Assembly: GCF_009017255.1 (NCBI RefSeq)
Contig: NZ_WBZB01000004.1
Span: 1 to 64,000, forward strand
DNA length: 64,000 nt
Source of the DNA: Alkaliphilus serpentinus
GTDB taxonomy: Bacteria; Bacillota; Clostridia; Peptostreptococcales; Natronincolaceae
Reading direction: 5' to 3'
The position numbers and the translations under genes were made by a program. Positions within the stretch are counted from its first letter, which is position 1. Every line of letters begins with the position of its first letter. This document shows, in pieces, positions 25,643 to 33,939 of this stretch. The notes beneath the pieces are model-generated. The model did no database searches. It saw nothing but the letters and a program-made list of their open reading frames with translations, and was not told the DNA's origin.

Positions 25643-27055
25643 TCAAAACTGCTGATTTATATCATTAGGTAACTTAATTATAAAGGTGCTTCCTATATTT
25701 AGTTGACTTTCCACCTCTATGCTTCCCTGATGTAGGGTTATGATTTGATGGGATATTGATAAACCTAAACCAGAACCACCTGTTTTTCTTGATCTTGCAC
25801 TGTCAACCCTATAAAATCTCTCAAATATAAAGGGTAAACTTTCCATAGGTATTCCATGTCCTGTATCCCTTACCTTAATAACTGCAAATTTACCTTCCCT
25901 CTCAATATGAATCGTTATTCTTCCACCATTATCTGTGTATTTAACTGCATTATGGATAATGTTCATAAGGGCTTGATATATTTTACCCTTGTCGACATAA
26001 ATTTGAATCTTTTCCCATTGATTTATTAAGATTCTAATATCTTTATTGTCTGCCAAAGGTTTTATTGAAGTAACGATTCTTTCAACTATATGATTTATAT
26101 GGGTTAACTCATAATTTAGATTAAGCTTTTCTTCATCCAAATCCACCATATTTAATAGGCTATCTATTATTTCATTTAATCTATCAATTTCTGAATTTAT
26201 ATCAATCAAAAATTCACGATATATTCCAACCTCAACCTTTGACTGCATAATTAATGATTCTGCCAGCAATTTTATTGAACTTAATGGAGTCTTTAGCTCA
26301 TGGGATACATTGGCAACAAAATCCCTCCGTTGCTTCTCTATATGACTAAGCTTTGTACTCATAAAATTATAAGCCCTTGAAAGCTGACCAATCTCATCAT
26401 TGCCTTCCATCTCCACCCTTTCATTAAGCTTTCCCTGGGCAGTCTTTTGCATAGCATCGGTTAGGATTTTTATAGGATGAGAGATAACGTTAGCAAAAAA
26501 TAGACTTATCACGGTAATTAGAAGCAAAGTAACTATAGATATAAAAAACAGGAGATTTTTCACTCTATTAATAGAAATAAAGACATCCTCTAGGGATACA
26601 GATATAAAAACAACCCCTAGTATCCGATCAAAATAGTTTACAGGAACTGCAACATACATAGTAGCACCATAATTAGTAAGATTGTATATATTTGCAATAC
26701 TCTCTCCTTTTAAGGATCTATCTATTTCAAAGGTATTAATCGCTGTATTCATTATATCATTGAAGGAATCATATATGGCATTTTTATCGTCATCAATTAT
26801 TAAAACCCTACCATTAATCAGATGACTTACCTCCTCCATCATCTGATTGAGTTGAAGCTGATTAAACTCACGATTGGCTTCATCAATTGAAAGCCTAACT
26901 CTATTAGATAGAATATTAGCTTGAGTTAGATAGTTGACTTCTTTTTCAACAATATAATTGTTCTTAATACTATCATAGACTGCAATATTAATTATTAAAA
27001 GGGCGATTATTAGTAATAATAAATAGGTGGAGAGAATCTTCCACCTAATACTAAT
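25643..27055 (-). CDS. sensor histidine kinase, probable non-canonical ATT start
   Basis: The kinase senses an external signal and phosphorylates the adjacent response regulator. The full frame (470 residues from 27055) has a first membrane helix (about 7-24), an extracellular sensor region of about 150 residues, a second helix, a HAMP domain (SHPIKILTDAMQKTAQG), a HisKA domain with the phospho-His in FVANVSHELKTPLSS, and an ATPase domain with N-box HNAVKYTDNGG and G-box DTGHGIP. The first ATG in frame (26842) would remove the first helix. Upstream of it there is no ATG, GTG or TTG before the in-frame stop that overlaps the regulator gene. An ATT at 27055, 14 bases after AGGAG, is the best candidate. 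The regulator stop lies 7 bases before it. Confidence 0.8.
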   Translation of the reverse strand: MSIRWKILSTYLLLLIIALLIINIAVYDSIKNNYIVEKEVNYLTQANILSNRVRLSIDEANREFNQLQLNQMMEEVSHLINGRVLIIDDDKNAIYDSFNDIMNTAINTFEIDRSLKGESIANIYNLTNYGATMYVAVPVNYFDRILGVVFISVSLEDVFISINRVKNLLFFISIVTLLLITVISLFFANVISHPIKILTDAMQKTAQGKLNERVEMEGNDEIGQLSRAYNFMSTKLSHIEKQRRDFVANVSHELKTPLSSIKLLAESLIMQSKVEVGIYREFLIDINSEIDRLNEIIDSLLNMVDLDEEKLNLNYELTHINHIVERIVTSIKPLADNKDIRILINQWEKIQIYVDKGKIYQALMNIIHNAVKYTDNGGRITIHIEREGKFAVIKVRDTGHGIPMESLPFIFERFYRVDSARSRKTGGSGLGLSISHQIITLHQGSIEVESQLNIGSTFIIKLPNDINQQF

Positions 27056-27062
27056 AAACTGA

Positions 27063-27749
27063 CTACTTACTCCTAAAATAGTACCCTACCCCCCATTTGG
27101 TTAGAATATATTCTGGATGGCTGGAGTTTTTCTCAATTTTTTCCCTTAGTCTTCTTACATGTACATCTACTGTTCTTAAATCTCCGAAATATTCATAGCC
27201 CCAAATTATCTCAAGTAGTTCTTCCCGACTATAAACCTTACCAGGATTGGCAGCTAATAGCAATAACAGATCGAACTCCTTAGCAGTTAAATTAATATCT
27301 ATTCCTCTAATGCTCACCTTTCGCCCTAAGGTGTTTAGAGTAAAATCATCAATGTTTATAACCCTTTCCACAGCAGGCTCAGAGGACTGTATTCTTCTTA
27401 ATACAGCCTTTATTCTTGCTTTAAGCTCAAGAATATTAAAGGGCTTCGTTAAATAGTCATCGGCACCATATTCTAAGCCTAAGATTTTACTAATATCTTC
27501 TCCTTTTGCAGTTAGCATAATTATGGGTGTCTGACTTTTTTCTCTGATTCTCTGACATACTTCTAATCCATCTATTTTAGGAAGCATTAAGTCCAGTAAA
27601 ATTAAATCGAATCTGTCAGACTTAAATTTATCTAAGGCTTCTTCCCCGTCGCTGGCGACAACCGTTTCATAACCATCTTGCTCAAGACTGTATTTTAGAC
27701 CCTTAACCATTAATGGTTCATCATCTACAATCAATAGCTTATAGGACAT
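27063..27749 (-). CDS. OmpR/PhoB-family response regulator
   Basis: The 228-residue protein has a receiver domain with acidic residues near 10 and the phospho-acceptor Asp in LILLDLMLPKIDG (near 53), Thr in IIMLTAKGED and Lys in DDYLTKPF. A winged-helix DNA-binding domain (about 128-226) ends with the usual RTVDVHVRRLREKIE and TKWGVGYYF. It belongs to the PhoP/WalR type. It is the first gene of the operon with the kinase and the GerMN protein. The controlled genes cannot be told from the sequence. Confidence 0.94.
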   Translation of the reverse strand: MSYKLLIVDDEPLMVKGLKYSLEQDGYETVVASDGEEALDKFKSDRFDLILLDLMLPKIDGLEVCQRIREKSQTPIIMLTAKGEDISKILGLEYGADDYLTKPFNILELKARIKAVLRRIQSSEPAVERVINIDDFTLNTLGRKVSIRGIDINLTAKEFDLLLLLAANPGKVYSREELLEIIWGYEYFGDLRTVDVHVRRLREKIEKNSSHPEYILTKWGVGYYFRSK

Positions 27750-27839
27750 TTAACTCACCTCATTTAGTTTAATTGGAAACTCTTAATAATTATTATATAT
27801 ATTTTTCTAAAATATATAAAGTATTGAATAGAAGATTAT

Positions 27840-29732
27840 TTAATATAGTATTCTTTCATCCCCTGCTCTTTTGGTTACCTTATTGCTATCGAAATATTCC
27901 AATAAAGCTACAGCATATTTTCTACTGGTATCCAAAACATCTCTATAATCTGCTAATGTAATAGAACCCTTATTTTCAATGAAGGAGATTAATTTTTCTT
28001 TCGCATCTATTAAGACCTTCTTATGGATAAGGACCTCCTGATTAAGTCTGATTAATTCATTCCCTAACATAGCTTCCACCACCTGTTGGATATCCTTACT
28101 ATTGTACTTTAAAGTTTTTAAAGCATCCTCTAGTTTCGGAGGTGAAAAGGGATTGCTTAGATAAATCTCCTCAAGCTTGCTTTTTATAAGTTGTTGAGAA
28201 TCATTAAGTATAACCTCAAAACCCTTTAGTGAAACAAATTTTTCTTTAATTTCTATGAAGTCTCCATCCATTAATTCCATTATACTATCTACCACCTTCC
28301 CTTTACCCTTAGGAAAGATTTTATTCTTAAACTCTTCTTTTTGAATCCCCGTCTTCAAAGGATTTTTACTATGATAGTCCTTTAAAAGCTTAGTAGCATC
28401 TTCTTTCAGCTTTTCAAAGGATTTTATATGAATTACAAAGTTGTTATCAAGCCTTACCACTTTCTTTTTATTCGCTAATTCTTCAATTAACAATAAGATC
28501 TCCTCTGGCTGCTGACTTAAAGCCTTGGCCAGGAAGCTTATATCAGGATAATCCTTACTATATCTTTCTATCTGCTTTTCCAAAATATCCTCTGGAGAGG
28601 CCTTTTCCTTTAATTCAAGCTCCTTTATAACCTTTTCATCAAAGGCCTTATGCTTTTTAGGATTGCCATCGATCACTATAAAACCACCAATGGTCTCCAT
28701 AGGAGAATAGTGTATCATAATAATTCTATCCCCTTTTTTTACAGCAGCAGTTTCTTCAAGCCTCAATTGTATTAGGGCAGTTTCTCCTGCCTTTACCTCT
28801 TCTTTATTTAATAATACAACCCTTGCTAAAACCTCGGTAGATCCATAATATAGCCTTACTCGATCTCTATTGGATAAGATTCTTTCATAGTCCCTTAAGA
28901 CATTAATTCTTCCATCCATCATCAGGGTGTTTTCCATAGAGTTGATCTGAGCTAATACCTGACCCCTTTCTATATCCTCCTTTTTAATATTGGCTAGGTT
29001 TATGGCAACCCTTTGACCAGCATATGCCGTCTCTACAGATTTTCCATGGACTTGAATATTTCTAACCCTGACCTTAACCTCTTCAGGAAGAATTTCCAAA
29101 GTATCCTCCACAGTGATCTTTCCCTCCATTAAGGTTCCCGTAACAACGGTTCCGAAGCCCGTTATGGAAAAAACCCTGTCTATAGGCATTCTCACAGGAG
29201 AATTGATATCTCGACTTTCAGTTTCATCTGCCAAATTGTCTATCAAGGCTATCAATTTGTCTACACCGATTCCTTTAACAGAGTCAACCAAAATCATTTC
29301 CGAATCCTCTAAAAAGGTATCCTGAACCTTGCTTCGAATATCCTCTTGAATAAGCTGTAGCCATTCTTCGTCTACAAGGCCAATCTTGGTTACGACTATG
29401 ATTCCCTTCTTAATGTTAATCATATTTAAAATATCTAAATGCTCCTTCGTTTGGGGCATAACACCTTCATCAGCTGCCACCACCAGCATTACAATATCCA
29501 TACCCCCAACACCAGCCAGCATGTTTCTGATAAATTTTTCATGACCCGGTACATCAATGATTCCAGCCCTTTTACCACTGGGAAGATCAAAGTGGGTAAA
29601 GCCTAAATCAATGGATATTCCCCTCTTTTTCTCTTCCTTTAATCTATCAGTATCCCGTCCTGTTAATGCCTTTATAAGGGTTGTTTTACCATGATCTATA
29701 TGACCTGCCGTACCTATAACTATATTTTTCAA
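27840..29732 (-). CDS. selB: selenocysteine-specific elongation factor SelB
   Basis: SelB carries Sec-tRNA to ribosomes paused at UGA codons marked by a SECIS hairpin. The 630-residue protein has an EF-Tu-like GTPase domain: P-loop GTAGHIDHGKTT, switch GISIDLGFTHFD, DVPGHEKFI and NKxD-equivalent VTKIG. Three beta-barrel domains follow, then C-terminal winged-helix repeats (about 380-630) that bind SECIS RNA. The gene starts 12 bases after selA and is co-transcribed with it. The selC tRNA gene was not found in the window. Confidence 0.95.
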   Translation of the reverse strand: MKNIVIGTAGHIDHGKTTLIKALTGRDTDRLKEEKKRGISIDLGFTHFDLPSGKRAGIIDVPGHEKFIRNMLAGVGGMDIVMLVVAADEGVMPQTKEHLDILNMINIKKGIIVVTKIGLVDEEWLQLIQEDIRSKVQDTFLEDSEMILVDSVKGIGVDKLIALIDNLADETESRDINSPVRMPIDRVFSITGFGTVVTGTLMEGKITVEDTLEILPEEVKVRVRNIQVHGKSVETAYAGQRVAINLANIKKEDIERGQVLAQINSMENTLMMDGRINVLRDYERILSNRDRVRLYYGSTEVLARVVLLNKEEVKAGETALIQLRLEETAAVKKGDRIIMIHYSPMETIGGFIVIDGNPKKHKAFDEKVIKELELKEKASPEDILEKQIERYSKDYPDISFLAKALSQQPEEILLLIEELANKKKVVRLDNNFVIHIKSFEKLKEDATKLLKDYHSKNPLKTGIQKEEFKNKIFPKGKGKVVDSIMELMDGDFIEIKEKFVSLKGFEVILNDSQQLIKSKLEEIYLSNPFSPPKLEDALKTLKYNSKDIQQVVEAMLGNELIRLNQEVLIHKKVLIDAKEKLISFIENKGSITLADYRDVLDTSRKYAVALLEYFDSNKVTKRAGDERILY

Positions 29733-29744
29733 AGCATTAGCCTC

Positions 29745-31148
29745 CTATTTTAATACTTCCTTTAAACCCTGACAAATATCCTCAAAATCTCTTTCTTTAA
29801 TGGTTCTAAGGTCTATTATAACTAAATCTTCAGTTATTCGAGTAAAAATTGGCTTTTTAGATCTTCTAAGACCCTCCTCCAGTTGAGGAGTAGAAATATT
29901 ATGGGCCTTTATCGTTAAAATCCTTGTTGGGAGCTTCTCTAATGGGAGGGACCCTCCTCCTACCTGAGAGTAATCTTCTCTACAATCTATATATAAAGGT
30001 AATTTCATAGAAGTAATTAAGTTCATAAGCTTTTCCGCTCTTTCCCTAATGGTGTCAACCCCTTCAGTAATCATTCTTAGGGTGGGAATGGTTTTTACAG
30101 CCATTTCCTCATCAAGATAATACCGGAGGGTTGCCTCTAGGGCCACCATGGTAAGCTTGTCTACTCTAAAGGCTCGAGTTAGGGGATTTTTTTTCATTTT
30201 TTCTATCCATTTTCTTTTACCAATTATAATACCTGCTTGGGGGCCTCCTAGTAGCTTATCTCCACTAAAGGTTATGACATCAACCCCAGCATTAACACTC
30301 TCTTGAACTGTTGGTTCATGGGCTAATCCATATTTGCTGAGGTCAATTAATACACCACTACCCAAATCCTCTATAACTGGCAGATTCCTACGCTTACCTA
30401 GCTCCACCATATCCTTTAGGCCTATTTCCTCAGTAAAGCCCAAAATCCGATAATTGCTGGTGTGAACCTTCATGAGGGCAGCTGTATTTTCGCCAATTGC
30501 ACCTTCATAATCCCTTAAATGGGTTTTATTGGTAGCGCCTACATCCACAAGTTTGGCACCACTTTGCTCCATGACCTCCGGAATTCTAAAGGAGCCTCCT
30601 ATTTCAACCAGTTCTCCCCTAGAAACAATTACTTCCTTACCCTTTGCCATTGTTGACAGTACCAGCATTACTGCAGCGGCATTATTATTTACCACTAGGC
30701 AATCCTCTGCTCCAGTAATAAATTTGATTAGTTCTTCAACATGACTATATCTACTTCCTCTTTTTCCTGTATCTACATTGATTTCAAGGGTTGAATAACC
30801 AGAGGCCACCGACCATAGATCCTCCATCATATCATCAACCAACAATGATCTTCCCAAGTTTGTATGGAGGACTACTCCCGTAGCATTTATAACCTCTTTT
30901 AAGTTCATTTCCATGAATCTATTAGCCTTTATCAATATTTCTGTAATCATATTTTCTTTATCAACATTAAAATCTGTTAAATGTGAGTCCTTTAGCTTGA
31001 GAATTTTCTCTCTCGTTTCTTGTATCACCCTTCTAACGTTTTCAACAACAACCCTTCTGGGTATTCTATTTAAGATTTCCTTAATCTCTTCATCATACAG
31101 AAGCTCATCCACCGATGGTAGATTCCTTAAAAGCTTTTCTTTACTCAA
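29745..31148 (-). CDS. selA: L-seryl-tRNA(Sec) selenium transferase SelA
   Basis: SelA converts Ser-tRNA(Sec) to Sec-tRNA using selenophosphate and PLP. The family pattern is clear: LPSVDELL at the start, NATGVVLHTNLGRSLL, YSTLEINVDTGKRGSRYSHVE, and the PLP Lys in TFSGDKLLGGPQAGIIIGK. I chose the TTG at 31148 (467 residues) because an AGAGGAG site lies 10 bases upstream and family members start at this point; a TTG eight codons earlier has no site. With selB and the UGA-containing selD, this shows a complete bacterial selenocysteine route apart from selC. Confidence 0.94.
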   Translation of the reverse strand: MSKEKLLRNLPSVDELLYDEEIKEILNRIPRRVVVENVRRVIQETREKILKLKDSHLTDFNVDKENMITEILIKANRFMEMNLKEVINATGVVLHTNLGRSLLVDDMMEDLWSVASGYSTLEINVDTGKRGSRYSHVEELIKFITGAEDCLVVNNNAAAVMLVLSTMAKGKEVIVSRGELVEIGGSFRIPEVMEQSGAKLVDVGATNKTHLRDYEGAIGENTAALMKVHTSNYRILGFTEEIGLKDMVELGKRRNLPVIEDLGSGVLIDLSKYGLAHEPTVQESVNAGVDVITFSGDKLLGGPQAGIIIGKRKWIEKMKKNPLTRAFRVDKLTMVALEATLRYYLDEEMAVKTIPTLRMITEGVDTIRERAEKLMNLITSMKLPLYIDCREDYSQVGGGSLPLEKLPTRILTIKAHNISTPQLEEGLRRSKKPIFTRITEDLVIIDLRTIKERDFEDICQGLKEVLK

Positions 31149-31186
31149 TTGAAATTCACTCCTCTTTAGCAACTTATAATAAATAA

Positions 31187-31195
31187 ATTATAGCA
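31187..31195 (-). promoter_or_regulatory. extended -10 promoter for selAB
   Basis: The minus strand reads TGCTATAAT, a perfect -10 box with the TGn extension, about 40 bases before the selA TTG. A good -35 box at normal spacing is lacking, as is common for extended -10 promoters. Confidence 0.5.
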
Positions 31196-31473
31196 TATTT
31201 TCCTTTAGGGTATACCAATTGATTTTTAGTTAATTTTTTTAATAATACTTATAAATTTATAATTGTCTGACATTTCTATTTATTATTCTTCATAATTATG
31301 GTAGTATATATTAATAACAATTATATTATTTATTAACAAATAAACTTTACATATTATCTATTTTTTATATTGAAAAAGATTTATAGCTTTAGAAAAATTG
31401 TATAAACTAAGGAGGTGAATATTAGCAAGAGTTTACTGTTCTTTTAAATATTTTTTATGGAGGAGGTTTATTA
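31196..31473 (+). promoter_or_regulatory. upstream region of the symporter gene
   Basis: This AT-rich region, divergent with selA, holds a possible sigma-A promoter (CTGACA at 31267-31272, 18-base spacer, CATAAT at 31291-31296). It also holds two ribosome sites: AAGGAGG near 31409 and GGAGGAGG before the real ATG. The first is followed after five bases by an ATT-initiated frame of eight codons ending in TAA, possibly a leader peptide. I see no tRNA-like fold. Confidence 0.35.
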
Positions 31474-32838
31474 ATGCTAGGCTTTATTAATGCAATCGAA
31501 AAAATCAATGGAACCATCAATAGCTATGTATGGGGTCCCCCTATGCTGGTGCTGCTAGTAGGAACAGGTATTTATTATTCTTTTAGAACAAATTTCCTTC
31601 AGGTTCGCCGCTTTGGATTTACCATGAAGGAAACCTTAATGAAGATTTTCGAAAAGCCCGAAGCATCTGAGGAAGGAGATATTACCCCCTTTCAGGCCCT
31701 ATCGACAGCCCTTGCTGCAACCATAGGAACAGGTAATATTGCCGGGGTTGCCACAGCAATAGCCTTAGGTGGACCAGGAGCCATCTTTTGGATGTGGGTA
31801 TCAGCCTTCTTTGGTATGCTAACAAAGTTTGCTGAGGTTGTTCTTGCCATTCAATATCGTGAAAAGAATAAAGAGGGTAGTTTTGTTGGTGGACCCATGT
31901 ATTACATAGAAAAGGGCCTTGGAATGAAATGGCTGGCAGTGCTCTTTTCTATATTTGGTGGCATTGCAGCCTTTGGTATAGGAAATATGGTTCAATCTAA
32001 TTCAGTGGCAGCTGCTCTGGAAACCACTTTTAAAATTGATCCATTGATAACAGGTATTGTTCTTGCTGTTGCCGCTGGTCTTGTTATATTAGGTGGCTTA
32101 AAGCGTATTGCATCTGTTACTGAAAGGTTAGTTCCTATAATGGCAGTGTTCTATATTATAGGTGCTTTGGTAATTCTTCTGCTGAACATCAGTGGAATAC
32201 CTAATGCCTTCGCCTTAATATTTAAGCATGCCTTCACTCCTGCTGCTGCAGGTGGTGGATTTGCAGGAGCCACAATTATGATGGCCATGCGTTATGGAGT
32301 TGCCCGTGGTGTATTCTCCAATGAGGCTGGTTTAGGTAGTGCTCCAATTGCCCATGCTGCTGCTAAAACCGATCATCCTGTTCGTCAGGGCCTTTGGGGT
32401 ATATTCGAGGTTTTTGCTGATACTATCGTAATTTGTACTTTAACGGCTTTAACAATTCTATCTACTGGGGTATGGAACAGCGGTGTAACTGGTGCAGCCC
32501 TAACAACGAAAGCCTTTAGTACAGGTCTTCCTGGAACTTGGGGTGGTATTATTGTATCGATTGGCATTTTGTTATTCGCCTTCTCTACAATCTTAAGCTG
32601 GGCATATTATGGTGAGAAGTGTGCTGAATATCTATTAGGTTCTAACATCAACAAATATTATCGGATTTTGTGGTTACCAGCTATTGTAGTTGGAGCTATT
32701 GGTGGTTTGGAGCTAATTTGGCATTTAGCCGATACTTTAAATGGATTGATGGCCATTCCAAACCTAGTAGGTTTAGTGCTTTTAAGTGGTGTAGTATTTA
32801 AGCTTACTAAGGAATTCTTCGCAACAAAAGTGAAGTAA
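31474..32838 (+). CDS. alanine/glycine:cation symporter (AGCS family)
   Basis: This integral membrane protein of 454 residues takes up alanine or glycine with sodium or protons. AGCS signatures are present: PFQALSTALAATIGTGNIAGVATAI near 70-95, GGPMYYIEKG near 145, RYGVARGVFSNEAGLGSAPIAHAAA near 273-297, and about ten to eleven hydrophobic helices. It is transcribed divergently from selA and converges on selD. In an amino-acid fermenter with selenoproteins, uptake of glycine would make sense, but no glycine reductase genes are in view. Confidence 0.92.
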   Translation: MLGFINAIEKINGTINSYVWGPPMLVLLVGTGIYYSFRTNFLQVRRFGFTMKETLMKIFEKPEASEEGDITPFQALSTALAATIGTGNIAGVATAIALGGPGAIFWMWVSAFFGMLTKFAEVVLAIQYREKNKEGSFVGGPMYYIEKGLGMKWLAVLFSIFGGIAAFGIGNMVQSNSVAAALETTFKIDPLITGIVLAVAAGLVILGGLKRIASVTERLVPIMAVFYIIGALVILLLNISGIPNAFALIFKHAFTPAAAGGGFAGATIMMAMRYGVARGVFSNEAGLGSAPIAHAAAKTDHPVRQGLWGIFEVFADTIVICTLTALTILSTGVWNSGVTGAALTTKAFSTGLPGTWGGIIVSIGILLFAFSTILSWAYYGEKCAEYLLGSNINKYYRILWLPAIVVGAIGGLELIWHLADTLNGLMAIPNLVGLVLLSGVVFKLTKEFFATKVK

Positions 32839-32846
32839 TGATAAAA

Positions 32847-32882
32847 AAACAGGTATTCACCAATGGTGAATACCTGTTTTTT
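32847..32882. terminator. bidirectional terminator between the symporter gene and selD
   Basis: A perfect 13-bp stem (ACAGGTATTCACC / GGTGAATACCTGT) has an A run before it and a T run after it, so it can end transcription from both converging genes. It ends at the selD stop codon. Confidence 0.9.
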
Positions 32883-33921
32883 ATTTTACGTATAAATCAA
32901 ATTCCGACTTCTCAGTTACCCTTCCGATTACTGCAAAGGGATTCTTATTGCTTTTTTCTAAGGCTGATATGGCTAAATCCAGGTCCTCTTCTGCTATTGC
33001 AATCAGCAGGCCCCCGGAGGTTTGTGGGTCATACATTAAATCTAATAGAGAATCTTCAATATTATTTATAACCTTTACATGGCCCTCTAGGTGACGTCTA
33101 TTACCATACATACCCGCTGGAATAATCCCCATCTCAGCAAATTCCTTGGCTCCATTTATTATAGGGATTGCTGAAGAATCCAGTTCAAAGGAGACATTAC
33201 TACCCTTAGCCATCTCATAGGCATGGCCCAAAAGACCAAATCCAGTAATATCAGTACAGCTGGAGACCTTTAAATTTATGATTGCTTCACATGCATATTT
33301 ATTTAGAGTTACCATGGTTTTAATTGCAGCCTTGTAGTGCTCCTCGTTGGTAAGATCAGCCTTTATAGCTGTATTTAGCACTCCTAAACCTATGGGCTTT
33401 GTAAGAATTAAGTAGTCCCCGACCCGTGCTCCACTATTGGCCAATACCTTGTCTGGATCTACGATTCCAGTTACAGATAAGCCGTATTTTGGTTCATCAT
33501 CTTCTACAGAGTGCCCCCCCACCAGCAAGGCTCCAGCCTCTTGTATTTTATCAGCACCACCCTTTAGAATTTCCTTTAAAACTTCTATAGGTAAACAACT
33601 GGGGAAGCATACAATGTTCATAGCTGTTAGGGGTCTTCCACCCATTGCATATACATCACTTAAGGCGTTGGTTGCTGCTATTTGACCATAGATATAAGGG
33701 TCATCCACAACTGGTGTAAAAAAATCTAGGGTTTGAATAATAGCCTCCTTATCATTCAGTTTATATACAGCTGCATCATCAGAAGTATCTAAGCCTACAA
33801 TCAATCTTTCATCTTTAATTTTAGGTAAATGACACAGTACCTGTGTCAGGACATCTGGTCCTATTTTTCCTGCTCAGCCTGCACTCTTTGTAAGCTGTGT
33901 TAATCTTTGATTTCTATTCAA
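32881..33921 (-). CDS. selD: selenophosphate synthetase, a selenoprotein (Sec at UGA 33876-33874)
   Basis: SelD makes selenophosphate, the selenium donor for SelA, from selenide and ATP. The frame from [13 protein letters not shown] onward is a normal SelD, but it continues upstream through an in-frame TGA in the context [13 protein letters not shown], where SelD proteins carry the active-site Cys or Sec. It ends at a TTG (33921) with AAGGGAG nine bases upstream. Read this way the protein has 346 residues with Sec at 16. A start at the TTG of 33804, after the TGA, would remove the active site. Two hairpins directly follow the UGA. SelD therefore depends on its own product to be translated. 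The gene starts 18 bases after the nagZ stop. Confidence 0.95.
33830..33862 (-). promoter_or_regulatory. candidate SECIS hairpins after the selD UGA
   Basis: On the mRNA a hairpin of 5 bp (AGGAC, loop CAGAU, GUCCU; 33862-33848) begins 11 bases after the UGA. An 8-bp perfect hairpin (UGACACAG, loop GUA, CUGUGUCA; 33848-33830) follows at once. Bacterial SECIS elements sit just downstream of the UGA, so one of the two, more likely the first by distance, should recruit SelB. The loops do not look like the E. coli fdhF loop. Confidence 0.5.
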
Positions 33922-33939
33922 ATAAGTCTACTCCCTTCA

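Noticed and set aside
25643-26842. Histidine kinase starting at the internal ATG
   Set aside because: It would delete the first membrane helix and part of the sensor region, although the upstream frame clearly encodes them.
31173-31473. Possible selC tRNA gene next to selA
   Set aside because: The region is very AT-rich and shows no acceptor or TψC arm of tRNA-Sec type.
32881-33804. selD as a 307-residue protein from a TTG after the UGA
   Set aside because: This start has no ribosome site and would remove the active-site region, while the upstream frame reads as the conserved SelD N-terminus with Sec.
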